Shown: positions 35,568-48,146, counted from the stretch's first letter. The stretch: DNA of 64,000 nucleotides from Alkalihalobacterium elongatum (GCF_019024285.1 NZ_WMKZ01000001.1:620001-684000); one strand, 5' to 3'. Notes: a model not told the origin generated them from the letters alone. Program-made: numbers and translations.

Positions 35568-36482
35568 TTAACTCAACATTTTTTCTGGTTTTATTAAGCC
35601 GTCTTTTGTTGGATGTAGTTGATAGATTGCTATACAAGCTCCGTCTTCATTATATACAGAAAACCGCTTTTCATCTAGCGAATTAAACCGTGGTAAAACT
35701 GAGCCATTTTTTATTTTTTCTTCAGTCACCTTATCAACCACTACTGAAGGAAAATGTGCAATAGCCTTTTCGATTGGTAATAATACATTTTGCACTTTAT
35801 TTTTAGTGATCATATCTTCAATTTGTTCAAAAGTGAAACAATCAGATAATTGGAAAGGACCTGAAGCGAGCCGTTGTAAATAAGACATATGAGCTGGGTA
35901 CCCTAATTCTTTTCCAATGTCTACAGCAAGTGTACGTACATAAGTTCCTTTGCTACATTTAACTCGGAATGAGAATGCTGCAGTTTTATCTTTATCATCA
36001 TAAGTAACTATACCACTCTCTAATTGTAACTCTAATATTTTCACACGTCTAACGGGGCGCTCAACCTCTAATCCTGCTCTCGCGTATTCGTATAATTTTT
36101 TTCCATTTACCTTAACCGCAGAATACATCGGTGGTATTTGACTAATTTCTCCCGTATAGGCATTTAAGACTTCATTTATTTGTTCTATTGTCGGTACTTT
36201 ATCTACAGCTTTACGCTCAACCATATCCCCACTACTATCTTCAGTAGTTGTAGTCCAACCAAGTCTAACTTCACCAGTATATTCTTTTGGGTATTCTGTC
36301 ATATACTCAGCTACTTTTGTCGCTTTTCCAATACAAACTGGCAAAACACCTGTAACATCAGGATCTAGGGTTCCCGTATGACCAATTTTTTTAGTTTTTA
36401 ATAATTTCCGTAATTTAAAAACACAGTCGTGGGATGTCATTCCTTTTGGTTTAAATAAAGGTAGTATTCCATTATACTCCAC
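35568..36482 (-). CDS. truB: tRNA pseudouridine-55 synthase
   Basis: The product is 304 residues that form pseudouridine at position 55 of tRNA. The start MEYNGILPLFKPKGMTSHD is typical, the catalytic Asp lies in GHTGTLDPDVTG, and YSAVKVNGKKLYEYAR follows. I place the start at the GTG at 36482, 5 bases after GAGGTGA; the open frame continues 24 codons upstream, but that part is in the palindromic repeat and is unlike the family. A long palindrome separates it from rbfA. Confidence 0.95.
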   Translation of the reverse strand: MEYNGILPLFKPKGMTSHDCVFKLRKLLKTKKIGHTGTLDPDVTGVLPVCIGKATKVAEYMTEYPKEYTGEVRLGWTTTTEDSSGDMVERKAVDKVPTIEQINEVLNAYTGEISQIPPMYSAVKVNGKKLYEYARAGLEVERPVRRVKILELQLESGIVTYDDKDKTAAFSFRVKCSKGTYVRTLAVDIGKELGYPAHMSYLQRLASGPFQLSDCFTFEQIEDMITKNKVQNVLLPIEKAIAHFPSVVVDKVTEEKIKNGSVLPRFNSLDEKRFSVYNEDGACIAIYQLHPTKDGLIKPEKMLS

Positions 36483-36513
36483 TTCAGTCACCTCAATTAA
36501 GTAAGTGCAACCT

Positions 36514-36630
36514 TTAAAAAAAGAAGCTGACTCTATTAGCAAAGAGTCATTCACCTCAAATGTGAAAAAGGAAATTAACGTCCTTAATCATAGTAAAGGT
36601 TTCAAGACACTTATGAGTCAGCCTCTTCTT
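36514..36630. repeat. Long imperfect palindrome between rbfA and truB
   Basis: GCTGACTC (36526-36533) is complementary both to GAGTCAGC (36615-36622) and, over six bases, to GAGTCA (36544-36549). On the minus strand the last copy is followed by TTCTTTTTTT, so a short terminator hairpin and a long-range stem are mutually exclusive. The outer arm and following bases (GAGGCTGACTCATAAGTG) match the arm upstream of polC at 16 of 18 positions. Confidence 0.65.
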
Positions 36631-36632
36631 AA

Positions 36633-36986
36633 TTAGTCATTTTTTTGTTTGTTAATTTCAGTTAGTAAAGTTTCAATTCGATTACCATACTCAATAGACT
36701 CATCAAATTCAAACTCAATTTCTGGTGTTTTTCTAAGACGGATTCGCTTTCCAATTTCTGTTCGAATAAATCCAGTCGCTTTTGAAAGACCTTGAATCGT
36801 ATCTTCTTTCTCTTTTTCATCACCCAGGACTGTAATGTACACCTTAGCTTGCTGCAAGTCCCCTGTTACATCAACACCCGTTACTGTAACAAATCTTACT
36901 CGTGGGTCTTTAATTTCACGCATGATAATGTCACTAAGTTCCTTTTTCATTTGCTCACCAACACGGTTTGCTCTAACATTACTCAT
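36633..36986 (-). CDS. rbfA: Ribosome-binding factor A
   Basis: The product is 117 residues, a KH-like 30S assembly factor needed for 16S rRNA 5'-end maturation. It begins [17 protein letters not shown] and contains [14 protein letters not shown] and [16 protein letters not shown], both diagnostic. It follows ylxP by 25 bases in the nusA-infB cluster. Confidence 0.97.
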   Translation of the reverse strand: MSNVRANRVGEQMKKELSDIIMREIKDPRVRFVTVTGVDVTGDLQQAKVYITVLGDEKEKEDTIQGLSKATGFIRTEIGKRIRLRKTPEIEFEFDESIEYGNRIETLLTEINKQKND

Positions 36987-37011
36987 TTTAAAGTCACCTC
37001 ACTAATAGCTC

Positions 37012-37293
37012 CTATAGCCATTCATAGTTTGTAACTGTTCGTTCCAATTCAGTCATACGATCAATAAAAGCTAACACTCGATCTATTTCCTGTTCTGCCA
37101 CATTTTTAGTTGTAGATACAGTTACAACTGCAATTTCAGATCGTTGCCAAACATTTTGATGTCCGATCTCTGCAACAGAAACATTAAAGCGTTGTTTTAA
37201 CCTTGTTATTAGACTTTTTAAAACTGAACGTTTGTCCTTTAAAGACTGTGCATCATAAATTAATAGCTCACAGTAAACTGCACCTATTGTCAT
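37012..37293 (-). CDS. ylxP: YlxP, DUF503 protein
   Basis: The product is 93 residues starting [29 protein letters not shown], the hallmark of DUF503, with [20 protein letters not shown] in the middle. In B. subtilis YlxP has been tied to 30S assembly together with RbfA, which fits its place between infB and rbfA. It overlaps infB by 4 bases. Confidence 0.95.
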   Translation of the reverse strand: MTIGAVYCELLIYDAQSLKDKRSVLKSLITRLKQRFNVSVAEIGHQNVWQRSEIAVVTVSTTKNVAEQEIDRVLAFIDRMTELERTVTNYEWL

Positions 37294-39404
37294 TTACGCT
37301 TAATTTCCTCCATGATATATGCTTCAATAATGTCTCCTTCTTTAACATCATTAAAGTTCTCTAGTGTTATACCACACTCATAACCAGCTGAAACTTCCTT
37401 AGCATCATCTTTAAATCGTTTAAGAGCGTTAATTGCGCCTTCATAAATAACAATTCCATCACGGATTAAACGCACTGTAGAGTCGCGAGTAATTTTTCCA
37501 TCAGTTACATAAGATCCAGCGATCATACCAATTTTAGAAACTTTAAATGTTTGACGAATTTCAACTTGACCAATAACTTTTTCTTCATATTCTGGATCAA
37601 GCATTCCTTTCATCGCACTTTCAATTTCTTCAATAACGTTATAAATAATTCGATGTAGACGAATATCAACGTTCTCTGACTCTGCTACTCTCTTCGTATT
37701 AGCATCTGGACGAACATTAAATCCAATAACGATTGCGTTCGAAGCCGCAGCTAAAATAATATCTGATTCAGTAATTGCTCCAACACCTGTATGAATAATA
37801 TTTACTTTTACACCTTCAACGTCAATTTTTTCGAGTGAACCACGTAACGCTTCAACTGATCCTTGAACATCACCTTTGATGATAACGTTGATTTCTTTAA
37901 TATCCCCTTGTTGGATTTGATTAAACAAATCATCAAGGCTTACTTTAGATGTTTCGTTACGTTCTTCATCACGTTGGCGGATCATACGAGTCTCACCGAT
38001 TTGACGAGCCGTTTTTTCATCTTCAAACACCTTAAACTGATCCCCAGCCTGTGGAACATCATTTAATCCAGTAATTTCAACAGGAGCTGCTGGACCAACT
38101 GATTTCACTCGACGACCTAGATCATTGGTCATCGCACGTACACGACCAAATGTATTACCAACTACAATAGGGTCACCGACCTTCAAAGTTCCTGATTGAA
38201 CTAATAAAGTAGCTACTGGACCGCGTCCTTTATCCAATTGAGCTTCGATAACAGTCCCTCTTGCTAAACTGTCTGGATTTGCTTTATACTCTTCTACCTC
38301 TGCAACAAGTAAAATCATTTCCAGTAATTCATCTATACCTTCTCCTTGAAGTGCAGATACAGGAACAAAAATTGTATCGCCACCCCAAGCCTCTGGTACT
38401 AATTCAAACTCGGTTAATTCTTGCATAACACGATCAGGATTTGCAGCTTCCTTATCCATTTTGTTTACTGCAACAATAATAGGAACACCCGCTGCCTTTG
38501 CATGGCTAATTGCTTCTTTTGTTTGAGGCATAACACCGTCATCAGCAGCAACAACAAGGATAGTAATATCCGTAACTTGAGCACCACGAGCCCGCATCGT
38601 TGTAAACGCAGCGTGACCTGGTGTATCCAAGAATGTAATACGTTTTCCTTCAACTTCTACTTGGTAAGCACCAATATGCTGTGTAATCCCACCAGCTTCC
38701 CCAGCAGTTACTTTAGTATTACGGATTGAGTCAAGCAATGTTGTTTTACCATGGTCGACATGTCCCATAATCGTTACAACTGGAGGACGTTCTTGTAATT
38801 CAGCTTCGTTCTCTTCTTCAACAAACTCTTCGAAGTTTGTTGCATCAATAATAATTTCTTCTTCCACTTCAACTCCATAATCTCCAGCAATCAATTCAAT
38901 AGAATCTTTATCTAACTCTTGATTAATCGTTGCCATTACCCCTAAAAAGAGTAATTTCTTAATGATTTCTGATGGTTCTTTATGAAGCTTTTTCGCAAGG
39001 TCACCTACTGTTAATGAACCTGAGTATGTAATCTTTTCAGGAAGAGCTTGCTTAACAGGCTTTTGCGGGGCTTGATTTTGTTGGTGGTTATGTTTGCCTT
39101 TTTGTTTTTTATTGCCTTTTTTATTGTTGTTTTTTTGTTGATTGTTATTTCCTTTATCATCACGAACATTTTGTGTTTTTTTCATATTAGACGGACGGTC
39201 TTCTTTCTTAGTATTTGACGCAACTGCTTTTTCTTCTGTCCCAGAAGCCCCATTACTTTCCCCAACAAGTTTTTGCATCGCTTCTTCATCGATTACAGAC
39301 ATGTGATTATTGACAGAAAAACCTAAACCTTTTAATTGTTCGATTACTTCCTTACTTGTAACATTTTTTTCTTTTGCATATTCATATATTCGCATCTTCC
39401 TCAT
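37290..39404 (-). CDS. infB: Translation initiation factor IF-2
   Basis: The GTPase brings formyl-Met-tRNA to the 30S subunit. It has 704 residues, shorter than enterobacterial IF-2, as usual for Bacillus. An N-terminal IF2N domain and a Lys/Asn/Gln-rich disordered linker (about 60-115) precede the GTPase domain with [12 protein letters not shown] (about 213-224), DTPGHAAF and NKMD. C-terminal beta-barrel domains follow. The ATG at 39404 follows GGAGG; a second ATG three codons later is possible. Confidence 0.98.
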   Translation of the reverse strand: MRKMRIYEYAKEKNVTSKEVIEQLKGLGFSVNNHMSVIDEEAMQKLVGESNGASGTEEKAVASNTKKEDRPSNMKKTQNVRDDKGNNNQQKNNNKKGNKKQKGKHNHQQNQAPQKPVKQALPEKITYSGSLTVGDLAKKLHKEPSEIIKKLLFLGVMATINQELDKDSIELIAGDYGVEVEEEIIIDATNFEEFVEEENEAELQERPPVVTIMGHVDHGKTTLLDSIRNTKVTAGEAGGITQHIGAYQVEVEGKRITFLDTPGHAAFTTMRARGAQVTDITILVVAADDGVMPQTKEAISHAKAAGVPIIVAVNKMDKEAANPDRVMQELTEFELVPEAWGGDTIFVPVSALQGEGIDELLEMILLVAEVEEYKANPDSLARGTVIEAQLDKGRGPVATLLVQSGTLKVGDPIVVGNTFGRVRAMTNDLGRRVKSVGPAAPVEITGLNDVPQAGDQFKVFEDEKTARQIGETRMIRQRDEERNETSKVSLDDLFNQIQQGDIKEINVIIKGDVQGSVEALRGSLEKIDVEGVKVNIIHTGVGAITESDIILAAASNAIVIGFNVRPDANTKRVAESENVDIRLHRIIYNVIEEIESAMKGMLDPEYEEKVIGQVEIRQTFKVSKIGMIAGSYVTDGKITRDSTVRLIRDGIVIYEGAINALKRFKDDAKEVSAGYECGITLENFNDVKEGDIIEAYIMEEIKRK

Positions 39405-39420
39405 ATGTTTACCTCCACCT

Positions 39421-39729
39421 TTATTGATCGATAAGTGAGATCAACTTCTTCGCAAAACCTTGGTCGATAACACCTAATACGACTCTCTCTCTCTTCCCAA
39501 TAGCTTGACCAAGTAATTCTCTCGTTCCAATAATTCGAATAGGTGTATTATAATAAGTACATTTATCATTTAATTTCTTTGACGTTGCCTCTGATGCATC
39601 CAAAGAAACGATGACAAGATGAACCTGATTTCTTCGAACTTCCTTAATAACTAGTTCTTCACCTGAAACGATTTTTCTTGCTCTTGCTGCAAGCCCTAAA
39701 AGAGATAACCATTTGTTCTCGTTCATCAT
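39421..39729 (-). CDS. ylxQ: YlxQ, L7Ae-type RNA-binding protein
   Basis: The product is 102 residues of the L7Ae/L30e/kink-turn-binding family ([18 protein letters not shown], then [15 protein letters not shown]). In B. subtilis YlxQ (also named RplGA) is ribosome-associated and binds kink-turn RNA in vitro. It overlaps ylxR by 4 bases and precedes infB by 16 bases. Confidence 0.93.
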   Translation of the reverse strand: MMNENKWLSLLGLAARARKIVSGEELVIKEVRRNQVHLVIVSLDASEATSKKLNDKCTYYNTPIRIIGTRELLGQAIGKRERVVLGVIDQGFAKKLISLIDQ

Positions 39730-39989
39730 TTCCCAACCTGTTCAATTAGTTGATCATAAATATCTTCACTTACTTTTACGTTAAGGTGCTTTGAAAAAAT
39801 ATCTTTTTTCTTAGCTATTTCAAAATATTCTTTCCCATTAGATATGTAAGCACCTCGACCATTTTTTTTCCCTGTCTGATCAATGACTACTTCTCCTTCT
39901 GGAGAACGAACAACTCGAATCAGTTCCTTTTTGGGCTTCATCTCGTTGGTAACGATACATTTACGAAGTGGAACTTTACGTTGCTTCAT
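39726..39989 (-). CDS. rnpM: YlxR/RnpM, RNase P modulator
   Basis: The product is 87 residues of the YlxR family ([27 protein letters not shown]). Recent work names B. subtilis YlxR as RnpM, which binds the RNase P RNA and modulates its activity. I chose ATG at 39989 because GGGAG lies about 8 bases upstream; an ATG three codons earlier abuts that site. It is in the nusA-infB operon, 14 bases after nusA. Confidence 0.92.
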   Translation of the reverse strand: MKQRKVPLRKCIVTNEMKPKKELIRVVRSPEGEVVIDQTGKKNGRGAYISNGKEYFEIAKKKDIFSKHLNVKVSEDIYDQLIEQVGK

Positions 39990-40003
39990 TGGCTCCATCT
40001 CCC

Positions 40004-41158
40004 TTACTTATCTAATTCGATTTCTTCCTCTTCTACCATTCCATCTAGTTCTGGTTCTTCAACTGTTTCTGCTTCTTCTAGATCAAAGGTTTGTGTCTCT
40101 TCAACAGGCTGTAATAATCCTAACTCCTCAGCTTCCGATTCACTCTTAATATCAATTTTCCAACCTGTTAATTTTGCTGCTAAGCGAGCATTTTGTCCAC
40201 GTTTCCCAATTGCTAGAGATAGTTGGTAATCAGGAACTATGACACGAGTCATCTTCTCTTCTTCATTCACTTGTACTTGAACAACTTTGGAAGGACTTAG
40301 CGCATTTGCAACATACTCAATTGGATCTTCAGACCAACGTACAATATCAATTTTCTCACCTTTTAGTTCATTGACAATAGTTTGAACACGTTGACCTTTA
40401 GGCCCAACACATGCCCCTACAGGATCTACTTCTGGGTTTTCAGCATGTACAGCTATCTTGGAGCGATCACCTGCTTCACGAGCAACTGATTTAATTTCAA
40501 CCGTTCCATCATAAATTTCAGGTACCTCTAGTTCAAATAAACGCTTTAAAAGACCTGGGTGTGTACGTGAAATCATAATTTGAGGACCTTTAGTTGTTTT
40601 TTCAACCTTCGTAATGAATGCTTTAATTCTATCGTTGTGGCGATAATTTTCATTAGGCATTTGCTCATTAACTGGTAATATCGCTTCAACTTTACCTAAG
40701 TCTACATAGATAAAACGACTATCCTGTCGTTGAACAATTCCCGTAATGATATCTTCTTCACGATCGATAAAATCAGAATAAATAATACCACGCTCTGCTT
40801 CACGGACACGTTGTGTAACAACTTGTTTAGCTGTTTGCGCTGCAATACGTCCGAAGTTTTTCGGAGTTACCTCTATTTCAACAACATCATCGACTTCAAA
40901 ATTTGGATTTAACTCTTTTGCAGCATCTTGAGAAATTTCTAACCTCGAATCAAAAACTTCTTCAACAACTGTTTTTCGTGCAAAGACTCGAATATCACCT
41001 GATTCACGGTTAATATCAACACGAACATTTTGCGCTTGGTTAAAATTTCGTTTATAACCCGAAATTAACGCGGCTTCGATTGCTTCTAATATAACTTCTT
41101 TACTAATACCTTTTTCTTTTTCTAAAGTAGATAGTGCTTCCATAAAATCACTATTCAT
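40004..41158 (-). CDS. nusA: Transcription elongation/termination factor NusA
   Basis: The product is 384 residues. An N-terminal RNA-polymerase-binding domain (about 1-125) starts [17 protein letters not shown]. An S1 domain (about 130-200) and tandem KH domains (about 200-345) with [12 protein letters not shown] and [15 protein letters not shown] follow. The tail is acidic. ATG at 41158 fits the family; an upstream TTG lacks a ribosome site. It follows rimP by 146 bases. Confidence 0.98.
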   Translation of the reverse strand: MNSDFMEALSTLEKEKGISKEVILEAIEAALISGYKRNFNQAQNVRVDINRESGDIRVFARKTVVEEVFDSRLEISQDAAKELNPNFEVDDVVEIEVTPKNFGRIAAQTAKQVVTQRVREAERGIIYSDFIDREEDIITGIVQRQDSRFIYVDLGKVEAILPVNEQMPNENYRHNDRIKAFITKVEKTTKGPQIMISRTHPGLLKRLFELEVPEIYDGTVEIKSVAREAGDRSKIAVHAENPEVDPVGACVGPKGQRVQTIVNELKGEKIDIVRWSEDPIEYVANALSPSKVVQVQVNEEEKMTRVIVPDYQLSLAIGKRGQNARLAAKLTGWKIDIKSESEAEELGLLQPVEETQTFDLEEAETVEEPELDGMVEEEEIELDK

Positions 41159-41304
41159 GGAATTCTTTCCCCCTTTCAATTTAAAAACCTTACATGAGAT
41201 AAAAAAAATTTCACTTTAAGGTTTGTATTATTTAGTCTGAATTAGCGTCAAGGCTATGCGTTTAAGTGTAAAAAAACGTTTATCACGGTTTAGAACAAAA
41301 CCTC

Positions 41305-41775
41305 TTAAAAAATGATCGCTAATCTAGCGCTTGCAACTTTAGTATAAGGAATTACAATTTCTTTTTTGCGAGTTTTTATTTTGATTTCAATTTTTAAGTC
41401 TGATCCATCAAAATCTAATAACTTACCTTCAAATGCTTTTTCACCATCAATCGGCTCGTATGTAGTAACATGAACGTTCTTACCAACAGCTTTCTGAATA
41501 TCCTTTTCCTTTTTCAAAGGTCTTTCTGCTCCTGGAGAAGAAACTTCAAGAAAATATGCTTGTTGTATTGGATCTAATGCATCTAGCTTTTCACTTAGAC
41601 GCTCACTCACAGTCCCGCAGTCTTCTATATCAACACCATTTTCTGAATCTATAAAAACTCGTAAAAACCAGTTTTTCCCTTCTTTTTTGAACTCTATATC
41701 GACTAATTCTAAACCAAGTTCGTCTACAATAGGTGAAACTAACTCTTCCGTAATATCCGTAACCTTCTTGCTCAT
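41305..41775 (-). CDS. rimP: Ribosome maturation factor RimP
   Basis: The product is 156 residues, a 30S assembly factor that acts with S12 and S9. [14 protein letters not shown] near residue 20 and [11 protein letters not shown] (about 80) are family signatures. It heads the rimP-nusA-ylxR-ylxQ-infB cluster. An AAAGGAGGAG ribosome site lies just before the ATG. Confidence 0.97.
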   Translation of the reverse strand: MSKKVTDITEELVSPIVDELGLELVDIEFKKEGKNWFLRVFIDSENGVDIEDCGTVSERLSEKLDALDPIQQAYFLEVSSPGAERPLKKEKDIQKAVGKNVHVTTYEPIDGEKAFEGKLLDFDGSDLKIEIKIKTRKKEIVIPYTKVASARLAIIF

Positions 41776-41837
41776 AGGCTCCTCCTTTATTGCATATCCA
41801 GTTTTTCATTTTTACTTCCCTTACTTTTAAGGAGGAA

Positions 41838-41864
41838 TAAGAAAGAGTGGGTTTCCCCACTCTT
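41838..41864 (-). terminator. Intrinsic terminator of polC
   Basis: AAGAGTGGG (41843-41851) pairs with CCCACTCTT (41856-41864) around TTTC, followed by TCTTATT on the minus strand, between polC and rimP. Confidence 0.82.
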
Positions 41865-41946
41865 CTCTCTTCCTATTCTAAGTATTGCCATAAAAACAAT
41901 ATCATAATCTTTCCTTAATTGCAACAGAAGGGGACAGTGGACTACG

Positions 41947-44900
41947 TTAGAAAAGTGATAGCTGATTCGACTCTGGCAATCCTTCTAGACAACCGTGATC
42001 TTGTAAATGTTCAATCACAGTTTTCGTTGATTTACTACGTTGCTGTAAGTCTTCAATCGATAGGAATTCTCTTTCACCCCTAGCACGAACAATGTTTATA
42101 GCAGCGTTTGTTCCTACACCGTTTAAGGCATTAAATGGTGGTAATAGTGTATCCCCATCAATAATAAATTCTGTTGCACTTGATCGATATAAATCGACTT
42201 TTTGAAACGAAAACCCACGTTCACACATTTCAAGTGCTAATTCAAGGACTGTTAATAAACTTTTTTCTTTCGGAGCTGCATCTAAACCTTTGGCATTGAT
42301 CTCCTCTATTTTTGCCCGAATACTTGTAGGTCCTTTAACCATCGTATCCAAATCAAAGTCATCTGCCCTGACAGTAAAATATGCTGCATAATATAAAAGT
42401 GGAAAATGAACTTTGAAGTATGCAATCCGAACGGCCATTAATACATAAGCTGCAGCATGGGCTTTTGGGAACATATATTTGATTTTTAGACAAGATCCAA
42501 TATACCAATCAGGAACATTATTCTTTTTCATTTCTTCAATCCACTCTTCTTGTAGCCCTTTACCTTTACGAACCGACTCCATAATTTTAAATGCTAAAGA
42601 TGGTTCTAGACCGGCGTATATTAAATACACCATAATATCATCACGACAACCAATTACATCTTTCAGTTCACACGTACCACTATAGATTAACTCGTTAGCA
42701 TTATTTAACCATACATCAGTTCCATGTGATAATCCCGAGATTTGGACCAGTTCCGAAAAAGTACTAGGTTTGGTTTCTTCGAGCATCTGCCTAACAAATC
42801 TCGTTCCAAATTCAGGAATACCTAGTGTCCCAGTTTTACACATAATTTGTTCTTCTGTCACTCCTAAAACTTCAGGCCCAGAGAAAATTTTCATTACTTC
42901 CTTATCATCTGTAGGTATCGTTTTAGGGTCAATACCACTTAAATCTTGTAGCATCCTAATTACTGTCGGATCGTCGTGTCCAAGTATATCCAATTTTAGC
43001 AAATTATCGTGAATAGAATGGAAGTCGAAATGAGTCGTTTTCCATTCTGATGTTTTATCATCAGCTGGGTATTGGATCGGACAGAAATCATGAATATTCA
43101 TATAATCAGGTACAACAATAATTCCACCTGGATGCTGCCCTGTTGTTCTTTTTACACCTGTACATCCCGAGACTAGACGGTCAATTTCTGCAGAACGTAT
43201 TTGTAAATTATGGTCATTCTGATACCCTTTAACGTAGCCATATGCCGTTTTTTCAGCTACAGTACCAATCGTACCTGCACGATAAACATTGTCTTCACCG
43301 AATAATACTTTCGTGTAATTATGAGCTCGTGGCTGGTATTCACCTGAAAAGTTTAAATCGATATCGGGAACTTTATCCCCTTTAAAACCAAGGAACGTTT
43401 CAAACGGGATATCTTGTCCATCTTTTACATACTTAGTCCCACATTCTGTGCAGTCTTTATCTGGTAAGTCATAGCCTGATCCTACAGAACCATCATCGAA
43501 AAAGTGCGAATGATGACAGCTCGGACAAACATAATGTGGCGGAAGAGGGTTTACTTCAGTAATCTCTGTCATCGTTGCAACAAGCGACGAACCTACGGAC
43601 CCCCTCGAGCCAACTAGATATCCGTCGATTAATGATTTTTTAACAAGTTTATGAGAGATTAAGTAAATAACCGCAAAACCATGCCCTATAATACTTTTTA
43701 GTTCTTTTTCTAGACGTGCTTCAACAATTTCTGGTAATTCTTCTCCATAGATACTCCTAGCTCGATCGTAACTCATTTGTCGAACTTCTTCGTCAGCCCC
43801 TTCGATATTGGGTGTATATAAATCGTCTGGGATCGGATGAATCGTATCAATGCTTTCAGACAGTTTATTGGGGTTCGTAACAACGACTTCCATTGCTGTT
43901 TCATCACCTAAAAAGGAGAAGCAATCTAACATTTCATTGGTTGTTCTAAAATGCACTAAAGGTAAAGAGTTCCTGTTCAATGGATTGGCCCCACCTTGAG
44001 AGCCGATTAATATTTTCCGGTATATCGCATCATTTTCGTCAATATAATGGGCATTACCCGTTGCAACGACAGGCTTCTCTAACTTCTGACCTAATTTAAC
44101 GATATTACGAATGACTATTTCTAGATGAGCCTCACTTTTGACGATCTCTCTTTCTAGCAATTGTGGAAAGTTAGATGGTGGTTGTATTTCTAGATAGTCG
44201 TAAAACTTCGCGATCTCTTCAACCTCATCTGGTGACTTTTGCATCATCGCCTCGAAAACTTCACCCATATCGCATCCAGATGCCCCAATTAACAGGCCTT
44301 TTCGTCGCTTTTGTAATTCCGATCTCGGTATACGAGGAGTACGGAAAAAATAATTCACATGAGAAATTGAAACAAGCTCATATAAGTTTTTTAGCCCTTC
44401 TTGGTTCTGAGCAATAATCATACAATGGAAAGGTCTTTGTCTGTAGAATTCTCCTTTACCCATATTCTGATTTAATTGATCATGGGACTCTAACCCTTTT
44501 TCATTTGCATCTTTAACCATTTTCCATAGTAAAAATCCTGTCGCTTCCGCATCATAAATGGCTCTGTGGTGACTTACAAGTTCAATATCAAACTTTTTAC
44601 AAAGTGTATTCAACCGATGATTTTTCATTTCTGGATATAAAAATCTTGCTAATTCAAGCGTATCAATTACAGGGTTTGTTGCATCTCCTAGCCCGATTTT
44701 TCTATATCCTACATTTAAAAATCCCATATCAAAACTTGCATTGTGCGCAACAAGGATCGCATCTTCACAAAACTCATGAAAATCCCGAAGGACATCATCA
44801 ACCTCAGGAGCCCCTTTTACCATATCATCAGTAATACCTGTTAGATCAATAATAATTTTGGTAAGAGGTTCATGGGGATCGGCAAACGATTCAAATCGAT

Positions 44901-46254
44901 CTATGATTTCACCGTTCTTTATCTTAACGGCAGCTAATTCAATAATTGTGTTATATACAGCAGATAAACCAGTCGTCTCGACATCAAAAACAACATAGGT
45001 ATCGTCTAGTAAAGGACGTGGTGCTTCATTATATGCAATCGGAACTCCATCATCAACTACATTGGCTTCTAATCCATAAAGAACCTTAATTCCATGTTTT
45101 TTCCCCGCGGAATACGCTTCTGGGAAGGATTGAACAACAGCATGATCCGTAATAGCAATAGCTTTATGTCCCCACTTTGCTGCTTGTTCTACATATCTAC
45201 CAGCACTAACCATCCCATCCATTTGACTCATTGTCGTATGGGCATGTAATTCAACACGTTTTTCATCCTCTGGTGCAGTATCTAAACGTTCGATTGGTTT
45301 AACTTGATTAATATCTTTTGCAATCATAACTAAATCTCGAACAAATGTATCATTTTGAACCATGCCCTGTACTTTTAACCACATTCCCTTTTTAATGCTT
45401 TGAAGCAAAGGTACATCTTCTTTATCTCTTGAAAAGATTTTAACTATGATTGAATCTGTGTAGTCTGTAATTTTGAAAGTAAGGAGAGTTCGACCTGAAC
45501 GTAATTCTCGAAGGTCTGTGTCAAATACATAACCTTGTACCGCAATCTTGCGTTCTTCATCAACAATCTCTCGAATCGGCCTCGGCTCATCTTTAATCTG
45601 ATATCCGATAACAAGTGAAGATTGGGCAGCTTTGGAGCCTACTTCTTTTTCCATTTTTTTCTTCTCTATCATTGCTTCAATGACTTTAGAGTGATCTTCT
45701 TTTGCACGTTGCTCTTTAAATTTATTCATTTCTTCTACAGATTCTTTCACTTCTGCTTCTAATTGAAATGAAGGTAACCCTAAAGATAGGCAAGTTTCTT
45801 TTAATGGATCGACCAATTTTCGAAGCAATGCTTCTTTCTCAGCTTCATTTCTAGCTTGGATAATCAATTGACGATTATTTAGTTTTGGTATTTGACTTTC
45901 TAGTAATGGAATAAAGCCATTAGAAACTGATTTCAATTGCGCAACAATTACTTTCCAATAATCGGCTAGCATTGCATCATTGAAGTTTACATTGTTGTAT
46001 TGAATGGAAAACGTAACCGCTGCAATATGTTGAAATGACTGAACAATTCTCTCAGAGAATGCCATGTAAACATTGGCTGGTAATACCGAATCTAACTGAA
46101 ATTGAAAATGCCATGCTTTTCTTTCTTTATGAATGGTTAGCTTTAGTATTTGTCCACTTTGAAAGTATTGTTGAACCATTTCCTCTGGTATTAGCATCTG
46201 CTGAAGGAGTAACTGAAATCGTTCTTGTCGTGTTTGTTGTTCCTGATTATTCAT
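41947..46254 (-). CDS. polC: DNA polymerase III PolC-type alpha subunit
   Basis: This is the main replicative polymerase of low-GC Gram-positives. It has 1435 residues. An N-terminal helical region is followed by an OB fold (about 235-320), the first half of the PHP domain ([13 protein letters not shown], about 335), an inserted DnaQ-type 3'-5' exonuclease (FDVETTGLS, about 423; [10 protein letters not shown]), the second PHP half, a zinc-binding segment (CPSCHHSHF and CTECG), and the C-family polymerase core with [11 protein letters not shown]. It ends in NQLSLF, a beta-clamp-binding motif. It is separated from proS by a long palindrome and has its own terminator. Confidence 0.99.
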   Translation of the reverse strand: MNNQEQQTRQERFQLLLQQMLIPEEMVQQYFQSGQILKLTIHKERKAWHFQFQLDSVLPANVYMAFSERIVQSFQHIAAVTFSIQYNNVNFNDAMLADYWKVIVAQLKSVSNGFIPLLESQIPKLNNRQLIIQARNEAEKEALLRKLVDPLKETCLSLGLPSFQLEAEVKESVEEMNKFKEQRAKEDHSKVIEAMIEKKKMEKEVGSKAAQSSLVIGYQIKDEPRPIREIVDEERKIAVQGYVFDTDLRELRSGRTLLTFKITDYTDSIIVKIFSRDKEDVPLLQSIKKGMWLKVQGMVQNDTFVRDLVMIAKDINQVKPIERLDTAPEDEKRVELHAHTTMSQMDGMVSAGRYVEQAAKWGHKAIAITDHAVVQSFPEAYSAGKKHGIKVLYGLEANVVDDGVPIAYNEAPRPLLDDTYVVFDVETTGLSAVYNTIIELAAVKIKNGEIIDRFESFADPHEPLTKIIIDLTGITDDMVKGAPEVDDVLRDFHEFCEDAILVAHNASFDMGFLNVGYRKIGLGDATNPVIDTLELARFLYPEMKNHRLNTLCKKFDIELVSHHRAIYDAEATGFLLWKMVKDANEKGLESHDQLNQNMGKGEFYRQRPFHCMIIAQNQEGLKNLYELVSISHVNYFFRTPRIPRSELQKRRKGLLIGASGCDMGEVFEAMMQKSPDEVEEIAKFYDYLEIQPPSNFPQLLEREIVKSEAHLEIVIRNIVKLGQKLEKPVVATGNAHYIDENDAIYRKILIGSQGGANPLNRNSLPLVHFRTTNEMLDCFSFLGDETAMEVVVTNPNKLSESIDTIHPIPDDLYTPNIEGADEEVRQMSYDRARSIYGEELPEIVEARLEKELKSIIGHGFAVIYLISHKLVKKSLIDGYLVGSRGSVGSSLVATMTEITEVNPLPPHYVCPSCHHSHFFDDGSVGSGYDLPDKDCTECGTKYVKDGQDIPFETFLGFKGDKVPDIDLNFSGEYQPRAHNYTKVLFGEDNVYRAGTIGTVAEKTAYGYVKGYQNDHNLQIRSAEIDRLVSGCTGVKRTTGQHPGGIIVVPDYMNIHDFCPIQYPADDKTSEWKTTHFDFHSIHDNLLKLDILGHDDPTVIRMLQDLSGIDPKTIPTDDKEVMKIFSGPEVLGVTEEQIMCKTGTLGIPEFGTRFVRQMLEETKPSTFSELVQISGLSHGTDVWLNNANELIYSGTCELKDVIGCRDDIMVYLIYAGLEPSLAFKIMESVRKGKGLQEEWIEEMKKNNVPDWYIGSCLKIKYMFPKAHAAAYVLMAVRIAYFKVHFPLLYYAAYFTVRADDFDLDTMVKGPTSIRAKIEEINAKGLDAAPKEKSLLTVLELALEMCERGFSFQKVDLYRSSATEFIIDGDTLLPPFNALNGVGTNAAINIVRARGEREFLSIEDLQQRSKSTKTVIEHLQDHGCLEGLPESNQLSLF

Positions 46255-46293
46255 AAGACTCCTCCTTCTCCTCTATTTTTGCAAAATGGTAAT

Positions 46294-46373
46294 GAGGCTA
46301 ACTCAAATGCAAAGTGAGTCCACCTTACTCGTCATTACTAGTCGAGTTATGCAGCCACTTCTGAGTTAGCCTC
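46294..46373. repeat. Long imperfect palindrome between proS and polC
   Basis: GAGGCTAACTCA (46294-46305) pairs perfectly with TGAGTTAGCCTC (46362-46373). Inside, AAGTG/CACTT and ACTCG/CGAGT extend the same hairpin, so the 80-base element could fold almost end to end. There is no T run. The outer arm matches that of the rbfA/truB element. Confidence 0.7.
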
Positions 46374-46392
46374 AGCTAATGTCCTTTATATA

Positions 46393-48099
46393 TTAAAGCT
46401 TATTTTGTATTTCAACTAATTTTTCATAAATCTCTTCTACAGATACTTCAAACATTTCCCCTGTTTTACGTACTTTTACTTCTACTACACCTTCTGCTGC
46501 TTTTTTACCTACCCCAATTCGAATTGGTAAACCAATTAAATCAGAATCTTTGAATTTTACCCCTGCTCTTTCAGGACGCTCGTCATAAAGGACGTCATAA
46601 CGACTATTTCTTAATTCATCATAAAGCTTGTCCGCAAGTTGAACTTGCGCTTCATCTTTAACATTAATTGCAATAAGATGAATATCAAATGGCGCTACCG
46701 TAGTCGGCCATACTAGTCCATTTTCATCGTTACTTTGCTCAACAATGGCAGCTACAGTTCTAGAAACGCCTATTCCATAACAACCCATGATCATCGGTTG
46801 TGTCTTCCCTTGATCATCTAAGAAGCTAGCACCCAATGCTTCACTGTACTTTGTTCCTAGCTTGAAGACATGTCCTACTTCAATACCTTTCGCAAACAGA
46901 ATTGTTCCATTTCCATCAGGAGATGGGTCCCCTTCTTGTATTAAACGAAGGTCTGTATAGGTTGAGACTGAAAAGTCGCGATCAGGATTTACGTTCTTAT
47001 AGTGATGATCTACTTCATTGGCACCGCAAATACCATTAACCACATACTGAACTGCTATATCTGCAACCACTTTTACATCAGTAGGTAAACCGATCGGACC
47101 TATATAACCCGTCTCGCAGTTAAGTAATTGTTTCGCTTGTTCTGGTGTAGCAAGTACAACAGTACCTTTTTCAAAAAGGTTTTTAACTTTTATTTCATTA
47201 ACTTCATGGTCTCCACGGACTAGCACGACTACGGGCTCTTCATTTACCATAAATAAAATTGCCTTAATCATACGATCAGCAGACTGACTGAAAAAGTTTT
47301 CTAACTCCTCAATTGTTCTAACCTTAGGTGTTTCTATTTTTTCAAGGTTTTCTTCTTGTTCAGAGCTTTTAGTGTATTCAACTTGAACAGGAGCAATCTC
47401 AATATTAGCTGCAAAGTCCGATTGGTCAGAGTAGGCAATTGTGTCTTCTCCAATCTCCGTTAGCACCATAAATTCATGGGTATCTGTACCCCCAATAGCA
47501 CCACTGTCAGCTTCAACAGCACGAAACTCAAGACCACAACGCTTAAAAATTCTTGTGTATGCATCATACATTTTTTCATAGCTTACATCTAAACCTTCTT
47601 TAGATGTATCGAATGAATAGGCATCCTTCATTAGAAATTCTCGGGAGCGTAAGACTCCAAATCGAGGTCTACGCTCATCACGGTATTTTGTTTGAATTTG
47701 ATAAAGGTTTAAAGGTAATTTTTTATAAGATTTTACGTCATCACGAACTAAACTCGTAATCACTTCCTCATGAGTGGCACCGAGTACAAAATCACGATCG
47801 TGACGATCTTTTAGACGCATAAGTTCTGGACCATAATCCCCTAATCGACCTGACTCTTCCCATAGTTCTGCAGGTTGAATAGCTGGCATCAATACTTCAA
47901 TAGCTCCTGAAGCATCCATTTCCTCACGAATAATTTCTTCTACTTTCTTTAATACACGCTTTCCTAAAGGTAAATAACTATAAATCCCAGATGCTGTTTG
48001 ACGGATCATACCAGCACGAAGCATGAGCTGATGACTAGCTATCTCCGCATCAGCAGGTACATCTCGCATCGTTGGAATGAAGTATGAACTTTGTTTCAT
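46393..48099 (-). CDS. proS: Prolyl-tRNA synthetase (bacterial type with editing domain)
   Basis: The product is 568 residues, a class II synthetase. It begins [19 protein letters not shown], with motif 2 in the [20 protein letters not shown] region and motif 3 [14 protein letters not shown] at about 448. The INS editing domain (about 225-400) lies between motifs 2 and 3, as in bacterial ProS. ATG at 48099 follows AAGGAAGGG by 9 bases; a GTG eight codons earlier is less likely. No T-box is seen upstream. Confidence 0.98.
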   Translation of the reverse strand: MKQSSYFIPTMRDVPADAEIASHQLMLRAGMIRQTASGIYSYLPLGKRVLKKVEEIIREEMDASGAIEVLMPAIQPAELWEESGRLGDYGPELMRLKDRHDRDFVLGATHEEVITSLVRDDVKSYKKLPLNLYQIQTKYRDERRPRFGVLRSREFLMKDAYSFDTSKEGLDVSYEKMYDAYTRIFKRCGLEFRAVEADSGAIGGTDTHEFMVLTEIGEDTIAYSDQSDFAANIEIAPVQVEYTKSSEQEENLEKIETPKVRTIEELENFFSQSADRMIKAILFMVNEEPVVVLVRGDHEVNEIKVKNLFEKGTVVLATPEQAKQLLNCETGYIGPIGLPTDVKVVADIAVQYVVNGICGANEVDHHYKNVNPDRDFSVSTYTDLRLIQEGDPSPDGNGTILFAKGIEVGHVFKLGTKYSEALGASFLDDQGKTQPMIMGCYGIGVSRTVAAIVEQSNDENGLVWPTTVAPFDIHLIAINVKDEAQVQLADKLYDELRNSRYDVLYDERPERAGVKFKDSDLIGLPIRIGVGKKAAEGVVEVKVRKTGEMFEVSVEEIYEKLVEIQNKL

Positions 48100-48146
48100 T
48101 TTGTTTGTCCCTTCCTTCAACACTTATAAGTGAATTCAAAAAGTCT

